Assembly (NCBI GenBank): GCA_000499405.2
Contig: HG738137.1
Coordinates: 27,153,928-27,217,927 of the forward strand
Length of the DNA: 64,000 nucleotides
Direction: 5' to 3'
Source of the DNA: Onchocerca volvulus
Taxonomy: Eukaryota > Nematoda > Chromadorea > Rhabditida > Onchocercidae
How positions within the stretch are numbered: position 1 is the first letter of the stretch; every line of letters starts with the position of its first letter. Under the pieces are notes generated by a model. The model searched no databases. It was not told where the DNA came from and worked only from the letters and a program-made list of their open reading frames with translations. Made by a program: the position numbers and the translations under genes. Below are positions 12,900-24,649 of this stretch, one piece after another.

Positions 12900-14293
12900 A
12901 ATATTCGTACTTTTAAATTTTTAAATATATTTTTAAATACAGCAAAATATATACTTATATATTCTTAACAAAATATATAAAGAAACAAAAATAAAAGTTA
13001 TTTCACCAAATTTTGGACTTAAATGTGAAATTTTGGATTTCTTTCTTTTTTTTTTTTTTTTACTTCATTTTTCAATTATGCTTTGAAAAAAAAAAAAATC
13101 ATTTCTATCCTTATTCTTCTTCACCTATTGTTGTATTTTTTCCATCTCGAGTAATTGATTGAAAGTTTCTTAAATGAAAATGTCGTAAGTCGCAACAAAT
13201 ACGAGATATGTGAATTCAATCTCAATCGCGGTATGAATATAGAGATTTATATATGAATCTCGACTTTATTCTAATTAAAATGAAATTTATGCGCAACGAG
13301 GAAATGCATGAAATGAGAATTTCGTATTTTGAAACTTTCTATCTTGTTCACAAAGCTTGGAAGACATGTAATCGGCCTGTTAATTTCTTCGTTCTTCCAT
13401 ATCAACATGTAAATTGCAAATTTCAAAAAACTATAAATGAATCGCAAAGCTTTTATTATTTCTCAAGCAAGATGTAATATTAAGATCTTAATTTCTATAT
13501 TCAGGGACATTCATGTTGATTTTAACAGTTGACAAGTTGTCCTGCAAAGAAATGATATTCTTGATATCAAAAACTGAGACTCAATTTTGAATTTTGCATT
13601 GGTTACTTGGAAAATGTTGATTATTGATTTATTATAACTATGTCAGAAGTTTAAAATTAATAAAAACTAAACTGGATTCATAAAATAAATCAAACGATTT
13701 TTGGATTTTATCTATTTATTTGTTTTCTTCAAATCAAGCTAAATGATCAAAGTTTCGAGATTACTTTGCGCTATTGTTTAGCACAATTGGCTAAATATAG
13801 CTCAGATTAATTTGTGATTATTTTGCAGCTTTTTGAATGAAACAATGCGAAATGTAACGGCTATAATTTAATCGATACTTTCGATGCATAAAATTATAAA
13901 TAAAAATAAGTACAAGAGTAAAATCCAAACGTGCATTTTACGAAAAAAGAATTTTTCAACATACATTCTGAAGACAAACAAATAACATGCTAGCATACAA
14001 TAAATTTTTAATCTATCATTCTCGTTTACAATGAATGAGCAGCGAAAGAGTAAATTATTGAAATTCAAAGTATTTGCGACACATTTATGAATGACGCATT
14101 TGCAAATGTTATAGAATGTGAAAATTCGAAACATTTACGTCGCGATTGTTGCGATCGTTCAAGTAGCAATATCATAGCATAGATTATTCATGAAAATTTG
14201 CAAATATACTTTGAATATAAATACCAGCAGAAATTTATCAAGAATGGTTAAAAACAAATGGAAATGCATCTGGAATTCACATATTTTTTATGA

Positions 14294-14294
14294 C

Positions 14295-14331
<37 letters not shown>
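14294..14331. repeat. AAT trinucleotide microsatellite
   Basis: About 12 AAT units followed by an N at 14332 and a poly-A run. The N suggests that assembly or polishing failed to resolve the repeat length. Confidence 0.95.
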
Positions 14332-14381
14332 NAAAAAAAAAGAAGCTCTCTATTATCATCAGCTAACTAAAGCACAATCTT

Positions 14382-14540
14382 ATGCGCATCAAAGGCGCAT
14401 ACTTCTGAGACAACAAAGGATCTTTCTTGTCTCTACAATGTACCATGACCCCCCATCCACGAAGAAGATGGGATGGGGTCCTGACTACAAAATCATTTCA
14501 ACTAACAAGCTGCCATCAGCTCGGTCGAGTGGACCAGCTG
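14382..14540. other. Block of four consecutive hairpins
   Basis: Within 160 bp there are four inverted repeats: ATGCG 14382-14386 with CGCAT 14396-14400; GAGACAA 14407-14413 with TTGTCTC 14427-14433; GACCCCCCATCC 14447-14458 with GGATGGGGTC 14471-14480 (near-perfect); and CAGCTCGGTC 14517-14526 with GGACCAGCTG 14531-14540 (imperfect). The block is much richer in G+C than its flanks. It may be a structured RNA or the relic of a miniature element. It lies 150 bp upstream of the SL1 sequence. Confidence 0.5.
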
Positions 14541-14689
14541 GTGATAAACCAATTCTTCTTTTTTACCAAATCTATCTCCCCCCCCTCTTTTACATTATAA
14601 TCTCTTCATATTATTATCGGTATTGTATTGTTAATATAATTGTTGTAATAATTGTTACGCATGTTGATTCGTAAATTAATCATAATAAA

Positions 14690-14817
14690 GGTTTAATTAC
14701 CCAAGTTTGAGGTTCGTTACCAAGTGAATAAACATCAAAATAGAAGAAACTGTGAGAACAGAAGAACAGAATTCAACTTATTATTTTGTCGCTATCAGAA
14801 AGAAAAGAAGCGACAAA
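14690..14817 (+). ncRNA. SL1 spliced-leader RNA-like gene or relic
   Basis: Positions 14690-14711 match the 22-nt nematode SL1 leader exactly (starts GGTTTAATTACCC, ends GTTTGAG) and are followed at once by GT, as in an SL RNA, where this GT is the trans-splice donor. Downstream, ATTTTG at 14783-14788 resembles an Sm-binding site. It overlaps a perfect 9-bp stem, TTTGTCGCT 14785-14793 with AGCGACAAA 14809-14817, in the place of the 3' hairpin of SL RNAs. Against a functional gene: the spacing is longer than in C. elegans SL1 RNA, the first stem (ACC with GGT around the splice site) is weak, the Sm-like bases run into the stem, and no 5S rRNA gene is adjacent, although SL genes commonly lie in 5S clusters. 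An orphan diverged copy or pseudogene is a fair alternative. The leader match itself is certain. Confidence 0.55.
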
Positions 14818-16198
14818 TAGTTCAAAATTAATTTGAAATGAAAATGAGCAAAATTTACTTATTCAATAGTTTCTTCCCTCAAAAGAAAATGGGATGAAAT
14901 TGATGCTGATCAAATAAATAAATCAAATTAGTTTAATGCGTTAATAAGTTTTTGTGAATTTTCGAAAATATACCAAATAAATACGGAACTAAAAAAGTTT
15001 ATGGTTTTTGTTAATGTATTGATGAAGCTGCAGCACCATGGATAGCATAAATTTAAAATTGATTTTTTGATGTTTCATTAAATTTTGTTAATTCCAATGT
15101 TCCTTTCATAGATCATGATTAACGGATTCCATTCAAGTTGGAAATGTTTAAAAAAATGAAAATTAATGACTAAAATTCAATGAGTAAAGGAAAGTAAAAT
15201 TTTTTTGTGAAATTCAAGCAGAAAAAAAAAAAATGTTTTCAACAATTGTTGTCGAAAGTCGAAATTTCATTTTAGTCAATAAAAATGAAATAAAATTAAA
15301 TCTTTTTTTTTTTCGTTTCGTTTTTATTTTAGCTTAGTGATTTCTTTAGTTACGTCATTAATACAAAAAATGTTAATAAATATCATCGTAAAAAACAAAA
15401 AATTTAATTGCTTAAAATTTCGTGAAAGAATGAAAATTGATGCAGTTGACATGTTGATATAAATCTAATTCAATCGTACTGGGGACAGAAATTTTTCTGA
15501 TTGCACTTAACATTTTCAACTTTTTTTCAAGTTCACTATTAATTAACTCATTTCATTATATACGAAATATTTCAGAAATATCATTGAGAAAATTGTCAAC
15601 AAACTGGTGACACTTTGAAATACATCATAATTAATGACTGATTTATTGCAAACTACCGGTGATTTCAATTTTGCTCCAAGTTCCTTGATTTTTTGTTTTC
15701 ATTTCATGATTATATGGAAATTATATAATGGAAACGTGAAATCAAAAAAATTTAGAAAATCAAAAATTGATATGAATTTTACTAATCTTACAAGTAAGAA
15801 TGTGTTTAAGGATTGAAAAGACAAAAGATGAGTTGTTCCTGTTTTGTAGATTCTTCAAGATTGTTTCATAACATAAAACTAGTGTTATGCAAATTAAATT
15901 AATTGAATAAAAAAAAAAAAAAAGCATAAAAATAATCATAATCGATTTTTTCCGGCATGAATTAGTTAGCTGGAACAGTGCGACATTTTAGACCACGGCG
16001 AAATTAACTCTTGATGGATCATTCCATTATCATCAGTACAAATGTAAAACATTTCAAGAAATTATTGATTTTGAGACTGTTAAAGGGAGACAAGTTTTTT
16101 CAGGAAGAATATTTCAAAAATTTCCTTTTATTATACTAAATTTTTTCACTTTATTTTTTCATCAAATAAAATGTTTATATAATTGATCGAATTCATCA

Positions 16199-17384
16199 TC
16201 ATGTTCTTGGTGGTAATCGATTCTGAAAGGTTACTTTATAATTTGTCTGAATCGGATATCGTAGTCTAATTTGCAGCAACCAGCATGCATAGCATGCAAC
16301 CAACATTGAACAACATAATACAACAATCAGAAATGATCCAATCATTATCCATCTAAAACAAAAAAAAAAAATTATATTGCCGGATCGAAAAACTTGATTG
16401 ATAACAAAATGATATGTATAATGATTTGTTCTAGAAATTAGATTTCTTACTTTTCAGAAAACTCGAAAAAGCTAGGCTCGTTTCCAAACAGCCCTAAAAA
16501 GCAGAGCTTACTTTCCAGAAAATTCTAAAAAACGAGATTTCTAAAAAAAATAAGACTGAATGATTGGAATTTTTTACACAAGAAAAAGAATAGAACTTGA
16601 TTATTTTCCACGACGAAAATTCATGTAAACAAGTCGACAAAAAAAGAAGTCTTGAAAATCTCGAACAAAAAATTAGTGGCAGGATTGAAAAAAAATAACT
16701 CATGCATTAGAAAATAAACTAGAAAAATCAAAATCGCACCAGAAGTTTCGAAATTTATTTTTCTAATTTCAACTTAGAAATAGTTCATTGATTATGATGA
16801 AAATCATTACTTCAAACCAACTTTAATATTTCTATTTTAACTCATCGAAAGAAATGCAACATGCGATTCAACATTTGCGACCATGCGATTACACACAGTT
16901 AATATTTCTATACAAATCCATATAATTTGACTTTGTTTAGATTCGAAAAAAATCAATAAAAGTAAATAATTACGATAATAAACGGCTATCTATCGGTGAA
17001 CAAATATATTTGTTTGAATAACCATCACAGTAATCAGCATGAATACATTGCCATCCAACACAACTTTTCTGGCCTCAAATTTTCAATTTATTTTAAACAT
17101 ATAATGATTTTAAGACATCGTAATTTTAAAAAGTCTTTGTAGCATATTTCGAAAAAAGCAATAAAATATCAATTTTTTTTTTCAGTCATTTTAGCAATTT
17201 TAATAAAATTTAAATAATGCTAGAGACAAATAAGATAATTTTTTTTTCAGTCATTTTAGCAATTTTAATAAAATTTAAATAATGCTAGAAACAAATAGGA
17301 TGATCCCTTACAAGCTTCCAAGGTATCAAAGCACATCGTCATTTTATCAAAATTTCTATCACCCATCGAAAATGTTGCTCTTTC
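16199..17384 (-). CDS. Small Cys-rich single-pass membrane protein (5' end unresolved)
   Basis: Three minus-strand exons join in phase: 17312-17384, 16974-17073 and 16199-16352. They encode a Cys-rich ectodomain with the pattern MTMCFDTLEACQKSC, GWQCIHADYCDGYSNKYIC, then a hydrophobic segment (MIGSFLIVVLCCSMLVACYA) and a short basic, Pro-ending tail (QNRLPPRT, stop TGA at 16201). Six ectodomain cysteines suggest disulfide pairing outside the cell, and the tail would be cytoplasmic. The splice acceptor of the middle exon is TTTGAG. The 5' end is not found; a 22-base exon at 18191-18212 (RRWQSSRY) fits the required phase but is unproven. I do not recognise the family. The composition suggests a nematode-specific surface or signalling protein. 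Confidence 0.6.
17171..17303. repeat. 66-bp tandem duplication in an intron
   Basis: Two copies of a unit containing TTTTTTTCAGTCATTTTAGC and ending ATGCTAGARACAAATARGAT lie between the first two found exons of the Cys-rich membrane protein gene. The copies differ at about three bases. Confidence 0.9.
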
Positions 17385-20300
17385 CTGCAATTTATCAATT
17401 TCGTCAGTTTTTCTTTTAGAAAAGTTCAATTATTTCACGTGATATTCAAATGAAATACTCGAAAAATGGCGAAATAATATAACGTTTTTTTTAAATCTTG
17501 CAATTCGTTTAATTGGAATTATTCAGCAAAGTAATTAAATTTGTCATCAATATTAAAGTGGTGGAGAAAGAAGTGGAAGTTCCAAAATAATACATAGTCA
17601 TACGACAAAATTAATCAATAAAAAATTCCATCTATTGATTAATTTTAGTAAATCAATATGGTTAGAGCGGAGTGATGTAAGACATTAAATTCTCTACCAA
17701 AAAACAAGAATTTGATGTTAATTTATAAAAGAAAAAAAAAAAAATTGAAACAAAAATTCAAAATTTATTTATAAATCGATGAAATTTTACTGAAATTATG
17801 ACGCATTAGCTGACAACATTGTAATGATGTGAAGAAATTGATCGCTATTTCATCAATGAAAAGTGAAAAAAAATTAGAAAAGAAAAAGAATGCCTGTGTG
17901 ATCAAAAAACGAAAACAGAAATTTTGATTTTAAAGTAAATATTTTTTTTTTTTTTTTTTCTAAATCGCAAAGAAACAACCGCAACACATTTTCGCTTCAT
18001 TTTTGCCGCATTACTCGTTTCTCAGCTTCGTTCTTTCGAAATTTTTTCGCTACAAACAATTTGCGAAAAATTTTTTTGACAAAAATTCTTCTTTGAACTT
18101 TCCAAATAGAAATGATCTATAATATGTAGAAAAAAAAAAAAGAAAAAAAAAAAATCTTTATCACATATCCTATGAGAGGACTTCCATTACATATCTCGAA
18201 CTTTGCCACCTTCTAAATTTATCGATAAAAAATGGATCGAAACATAAACACTCAAACCTATTGGTCAAAAAATCAAATTATCAATGCATCATTAGCCTTC
18301 CAGATTATCAGTAGTGATAAGATTGAATATTTTTATCTTTCTGGAAATATTACTTCATTTATTATATCTTGTAATGAAAGCAAAGAAGCATAAACGTCGA
18401 AACTAGACATTTTACGCAACTGCTGATCGAAGTGCTCTTCATTTTAATTTTCAATGATCGTAAAATTATTCCCGATAGAACTTTTTCTCATGTCTTTGCT
18501 ATAAAGATTTTAATGGCATTTTTCGAATTTTCGATTTTATTTTATAAACGATTTTATAAGGCATGTGGTAGAAGAGTAGATGGAAAAAAAGAGTCTGTAA
18601 AGATGAAAAGATGTGTATATTTTGAAGTTTTATGGATAAGATATAGATTGAATTGTGTGCTTCAAATGATCAGTTAACCTTTATATCGATCGGAGAATTT
18701 TTTAAATGATCATGAGAAAGACTTGAATGAATATCGATCGTGCTTCTTTTAGCTCGATACTATTTCAATGTCCTGATCAAGGTTCAGAGATTCCAGATGA
18801 TTCGCTGATTTTGCCATCATTATGAATACCAACTTGGAGTTAGAAGCATCTTTCGAGAATTCTAACCCCGAATTCCTACCTTCAATCTTTGCCGCATTTT
18901 GAAATATGTTCATTAATATTTACATAGAAATTAACACTGATCCTTCTGGAAGGATTCCATTTTTCAGATATCAAAAAATACCACTTAATGAAAGAAATGT
19001 TGTTATTTATTTCTTGAAACCACCAAATATTTTTTATATTAATTTTTTCGAAAAGTTTATTTTTTTATTTCAATTTTTTGCGGCAATGAAAATACATCGA
19101 TTCATTCAAAGAAAGAGAACAACAATATAATTACTAGTATATATATATATAAAGATTACCCCCTAATTCAATTAATTTGATTAGAATTTGTTTAAACATC
19201 ACTTTATGTTTTTCTCAAAAATAAACATCGTTTTTCAGATGACAATGATTCATTGCATGAAAAAACAGATTCTCTTTCATTCTTTTTCTCTTTTAAACAA
19301 CTTAAAATAACCAAGTTAATAAACATCTTGTTGCAGATTCTTGTAAATAATTTATGAAATTTGATTGTAATTTCTTAAATGATGGAACTCAGTATTTTAA
19401 CGTTCGTCATTCTATCTTATAATATCTTTTTATGTGTAAAGAAAGTATTTTTAGAAAAAGACACAATCTTTTCATTTCTCTTTTCTTTCTTTTTGCAAGT
19501 TCTGAAAATTTGAACTACCATTTTAATGTTTCATAGATGAAGGAAAGGTTATTAGTACTTATAAGAAAAAAAAAAAAAATACACCCTTTTTAACCATATA
19601 AACATTCTGTAAAATCTCCAACAGCATCAAGTGTTCTAAAATTCAATCTTATTTATCGATTTTTTGTTTTTGTTTTAATCATTTTTTTTTAATTTTTTGC
19701 AAAATGAAATTTAAATGTTCACAGGAAATTAGTTGTAAAAAAGATACACACGGCATATTTTCAGAAAATTTTTAAAGAATATTTTTTTGCTTAGGCGTGA
19801 AGTAGCATTATAATGTGTCCGCATTGATTCAAAATATTCCTCCTTATCACTTCTATCAATTTTTACAATATCAGATCGGGAATTAATATCAGATCGGGAA
19901 TCTCTACCTCATATTGCTGCATTTCAACGATTTGTGTTTAATTGATGTAGCACTGCAAGATATCCTACTTTATGCAATATTTCTCCATGTACATTTTTAC
20001 ATCCAATATCTTTTCAATTATCGATTATACCAAAAATTCAATGTTGGATAAATATTTGGATTTAATGCTTTGCAGAATTATTTTGTAACCTTTCGCTATT
20101 GCCGAATAATTCTCGTAAAATTTAACAATCATTTGGTTCTTTTGATGAAATAGACATACTTGAAAATCCATTGAAAAGTTCATTAATTTCCATTTATTTC
20201 ATTCGTAACACTAATTTGCACATCAAATTTGCCATGATTTATAAAATTTCTTTGTCTTAATTAAAATATAATTAAGGAAACGATAGTTTTATTTTATTGG

Positions 20301-21485
20301 AACAAATCACTATGATATATTTAAAAAATTCGATTTTTACACACATAACTAAAAGTTTCGAATTTGAACCGCCGATGTTATCTATCGATGAGATATCTGA
20401 AGAAGGGATGAACTTGTTGTACCAATCACCTGCTAGCGATTTCAACAAACATCACCATTTGTTAAAAATAATAGAAGAAGAAATCCATCTATTATCTGCG
20501 TCGGATGTCGTAAAATGATAAGAAGTCAAAATGGATTGTGATATAAAAGATATAACAAAATCAAACAGAAAAACATTCCGATTTTCTTTTAGAAGACAAT
20601 CAATTACATGTATCCGAGACCATGAAATTTTAGGAAATATCACTGGAAGTGATAAGGAGTGATCTGAATAAACACCGTCACACGTTAATGATAAGTTTGA
20701 TAAGAATGAATAACAAAAAGTGCAAAATCTGAAGCGAATTACGTGCTACCATAGACTGGAAAGAAGTCAAAGCGAGTTGTGATATAAGTGATAAAGCAGA
20801 ATTAAAGAAGAATATTCTGATTCTCGTTTAAAAGAGATCAACGTATATGTATCCATGATCATAGAACACGTGCTGTCCATCACTAGAAACAATGGTCAGA
20901 AGGGTTTTTTATCATTATCAGAAGTGACCACTATCGAATGGACAAACTGTGATCGCTCTCGAGTTGGTTCAATCATCGAGCATCACTTCATCTTTCCACT
21001 CATCGTCGCTTCTTTAATCAACCACTTTTTAAAGCTTAACATTTTTCTCCTATTGATTTTTTCCGTATAGTGAATTTTTCTAACGATTAAAATGTTTATT
21101 CAGATGATTGAGATTTATCGAAAGAATTGAAAATGTTGTTAATAATGTACGAAAAAAAAAGAGAGAAAGATAATAGAAAATGAGCTTAATTTTACTTCCA
21201 TTTTTCCCATCTAATGAGTTTTCTGTAATTTGAAAATTTATAAAATATGAAATGAAAGAGAGCAAATTGAATGCGCAGCAACTTTAGTGATAGCCAGATA
21301 GATGATAACATCAAAAATAGCTGTTATCATAATGGCAATGGAAACATTCATGAGATTCATAAAAGGAAGGATATTTTAATGGGTATTAGCAATTCGCAAA
21401 GCCATTTTCCAAAAATGAAGATTTTCAAGTAAAATGAATGATATTGCGAATAATAATTAATAAAAGATATGTTTAAGGAAAGACC
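17385..21485. other. Gene-poor region with one doubtful open frame
   Basis: Mostly A+T-rich with homopolymers. A possible upstream exon of the membrane protein gene sits at 18191-18212. The frame ending at 20518 (20297-20518, + strand; contains IDEISEEGMNLLYQSPASDF and LLKIIEEEIHLL) has protein-like composition, but no partner exons were found. A roughly 140-bp segment at 20521 is repeated with divergence at 20762 (both begin AGAAGTCAAA and continue with a GTGATATAA motif). Frames at 18432-18677 and 18906-19130 look like chance. Confidence 0.45.
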
Positions 21486-22868
21486 ATGTCGAATGATACG
21501 TTTTCGCAGCAAACACTCTTGCGACAATTCGAATTAATCGTAGAGAAGAAAAGTATTTTCATAAATGCTCATTATCTGGCTGAATTGTCGCCTTATTTCA
21601 AAGTGCTCTGTTTTGAAAATACATTTCGGTAAATTATTTGTTACGTTATTATAAGTATTTGTGTTTATCTGATAATGTATAGCTAGGATTAGTGCTAGCA
21701 GAAAAGTTATATCCAGTAGAGAATAATTAAGCGAAATTCTGGGATGATTCGAGATGGTATCATATATAGATGTGATAATTATGGTTAATGATGCTTTCAT
21801 ATATTTTGGTAATTTTTGGGTTTTTGGTTTTCTTTTAATGGCAATCGTCTAAAAGCACTCTTTCAACTGCAGAAAATTTGCGAAATGCATTATTCTGAAT
21901 TTTGCAAACTTTTAAATTGACTCACTGATTATGCCTTCTTCAATTACAGAGAAGCGCAAAATGGTCGAGCTGAGATAAAAGATGAAAAATATGATGATGT
22001 TATTGAATTATTTCGTTTTATATGTCCCAACGATGATTGCATTATCAATAGAAATATTACAGGTAAAATTGCAAAACTTTCTTTATATTTGAAAATTTCA
22101 AAATTGAGTTAATTTCGATAAATAGCAGTAGCTTAAAGTGATACAATTGCGAATTTACTTATCTATCGCATGAAATGAAACTACACTTCATAAAGTACAT
22201 CATTTTTGTTAATCAATGATTGATTAACGAAGTGAAAGTTTTCAGCGATATTTTGAAACAAGATTTTTTGCGTAACTCTTAAAGAGACTCTAAAGTTTTT
22301 CAGAAAGCAATTTCGCTCTCCTTACTCACTTTTCAAACCTGCTGCAGTTACGAGATTTGCGGCATCAGCTTGAAAATTACGTTGTAAATGAAGTTCGTAT
22401 GGAGAATTATAAACCAAAGATTGAGAATTTATTGGAAATGATCATTGAAGCAGTAAATGCCTCATTTCCACAAGACCTGATGGATATCTTGTATCGAAAA
22501 TTAGCTCGACATGATCTTGATTATATTGAAGCTGTAAGCTTTTCATCATTTATTTCTGATATAGCTCAGTCATTTCTGCTAAAATATTTTAAACGATTGC
22601 ATCAAAAAAACAATTGTATTATATGTCGGAGAATCATCCTTCAATGAAAATTTAATAAATTGTCAGGATTTTTAGATGAAAGAAGCATTTCTTTGATATG
22701 CAATCTGTATTTCAGCTTATCAAGCACCTCCCGGATCGCTATGCACAAATAATATTAGAAGGTGCTCAAAAATTTGTAAGCTCGATCTACATTTTCTATA
22801 ATTTCATGGATTTAAACAAAATATGAAAAGAATAATTCCTTGAATTAATTCAAGATTGAATGAAATCC

Positions 22869-22905
<37 letters not shown>

Positions 22906-23001
22906 TTATGACAATTTTTCTTGCAGTTTCGTGTTTATCCTATGCAGTTACCATATCGATCATCTTACAATTATGATCAATCCCAGCAAGGAATCTTTTA
23001 G
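21486..23001 (+). CDS. Small BTB/POZ domain protein, 206 residues
   Basis: Five exons, 21486-21628, 21950-22062, 22304-22533, 22716-22775 and 22927-23001, give a complete in-phase frame of 206 codons plus stop. Residues 13-65 (QFELIVEKKSIFINAHYLAE, LSPYFKVLCFENTF) match the start of a BTB fold in the nematode style. RNITESNFALLTHFSNLLQL then RDLRHQLENYV is the typical final BTB helix pair, a shape also seen in KLHL and BATH proteins. The remaining part, with VNASFPQDLMDILYRKLAR and LIKHLPDRYAQIILEGAQKF, is helical and could correspond to a reduced BACK-like region. No MATH or Kelch domain is present. A role as homodimeric CUL3 adaptor is inferred from the family only. Confidence 0.75.
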
Positions 23002-24649
23002 AAAAATCTTTCCAAACAATGCAATATGTTGAAAAATTCTTTACCCAAAATGCATCTTTGAATTTTATTTTTGTACTTATCGCTTATTTTAAAAGTTCAA
23101 ATTAAATTATAACTGTCACATTTCGCACTGTTTCATTTAAAAAGCTCAATGTATTCACAAATTAGTCATTTTGTTTTTCGCTTGTAAATGGAATTCTGAC
23201 TTAAAAATTCTTTTTTTCTCTGCTTTACGAACTTGTTTTTCTTTCCAGAATCCTTGAAGCTCATATGTTAATTAATTTGGTGCAATCTTTTGATACTTAT
23301 TATGCAACAAAATTTCTGGAAATTCTTCAATTCATTTTTCCAGTATATTTTCGATCATATTCATTTTATTCACTCCATATTATTGTTCTCATCAAATCTG
23401 TTCTAAACTTTATCTTACTAGCAGATTCTCGTAAATAGTCAGTCAGAATTTCTAAATTTCTGAAATAAATTCTCGAATTCTGTATTTGTAAAATACTCTC
23501 CGTTGTTTCATTTTTTGTGATGTTGTATTTCAAGAGTTTCAATTCGGGCAAAAATTTATATTTTTTGAGGGAAGTTCAGGACGTCATTTTTTCAAAAATT
23601 TTATTATTTAACCTAATTGATTTATGACAAATAAGCCTATCATACTAATTTGAATTTATTTGTGAGTTCGGATGGATTGTCCATTCTATCTTTCGTGATC
23701 CTTTTCATTATTTAAAAAACTATGATTCTTCCTTTGATCAGATCACCTTTCTATTCATCATTTAACAACATTGTATGGCCGATCAGCAATCTATACAAAC
23801 CTTCACTTGAATTTATCAATCTTCTTTCGGTCAAAAATATCAAAAAAATCAGAAAGATATTATTGTCAACTAGCTGTCCTTGGACATATTTGATTAAAAT
23901 TTTTACTGATGCTTTCCCCGCTGATTGCTTCATCGTTCTTGATAGTATGAAAAGAAAAAAAAAAAATCAGATCATGGAATTATGATTAATGCTGTTTTCA
24001 AATATTTTGGCGAGAAATATATTTATCCTTACGAAAACGTAAAAAAAAAAAAAAAATGCACGAATATTTTTGTGGGAAAACATGCGCCAATTTAAATGGA
24101 GATTACATCAAAACTTCAAATCAATCAATTAAGAACTTGAAAAGTTGTGTGATAACAGTAATTTACACTTAAATTTTTATTTATCTATTATAGATATCAC
24201 GTTTTTACGTTTTTTTTTTTTTATTTGCGTAATCATTCTGAAATGATCGTGCCTGCATAAATATCTTGGCATCTTTGTTGTGCATTAAAAAATATTCAAA
24301 AAAAATGAAAATTCTCTGGATATCTTCCAATTTAAGATAGAAATGAAAAGAGTTTATAAAGTTATGGAAGATAAAAATTTTTGGAAAACTTTTCTCTTCA
24401 AGTGATATTGACAGTTCCTACAATGGTATCAAAAGTATGACGCCATACAGTACGAAAAAAACTCAAGTATTTCAATCAGATTGCATAATATTAAGCATTA
24501 TTTCATAAATCATCACAAAATATATTCATTCTAGTTATTATCAATATTTTATGAAAGAAAAAATGAGCTTAAAATATTGAAATTCTATAATTTTTGTGTT
24601 CCAATGTCTGCTTTTTCTTTTCATGCTATCAAGGACGGTGAAGCAATCA
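23002..24649. other. Intergenic region between two BTB genes
   Basis: No gene recognised. The open frames 23366-23551 and 23722-23985 lack splice context. Positions about 23995-24195 contain one copy of a dispersed repeat that recurs near 52900-53110. Confidence 0.5.
23995..24195 (+). repeat. Dispersed repeat, copy 1
   Basis: Shares ordered blocks with 52900-53110: TTTTGGCGAGAAA, a TTTATC-TTAC block, GTGGGAAAACA-like, ACTTCAAATCA-like, GAAAAGTTGTGTGATAACA-like, and a TTACA-TTAATTT-like end. The copies differ by point changes and indels, so both are old. No coding capacity seen. Confidence 0.55.

Larger units (their letters stand above)
12900..16198. other. Intergenic region with small structured elements
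   Basis: Between the ends of two convergent genes. Apart from an AAT microsatellite with an undetermined base (14332), a block of hairpins (14382-14540) and an SL1-RNA-like locus (14690-14817), it holds only A+T-rich sequence and homopolymers. Open frames at 13253-13477, 13868-14134 and 15634-15816 have no splice context or recognisable product. Confidence 0.55.

Noticed and set aside
14690..14817. Reading the SL1 copy as a retrocopy of a trans-spliced mRNA
   Set aside because: No open frame, poly-A tail or target duplication follows it, and GT plus a possible Sm site and terminal stem fit an SL RNA better; not excluded.
22868..22904. Long poly-T run as a possible retroposon tail
   Set aside because: It lies in a short intron just before a coding exon, without an attached element or target duplication; similar runs occur across the window.
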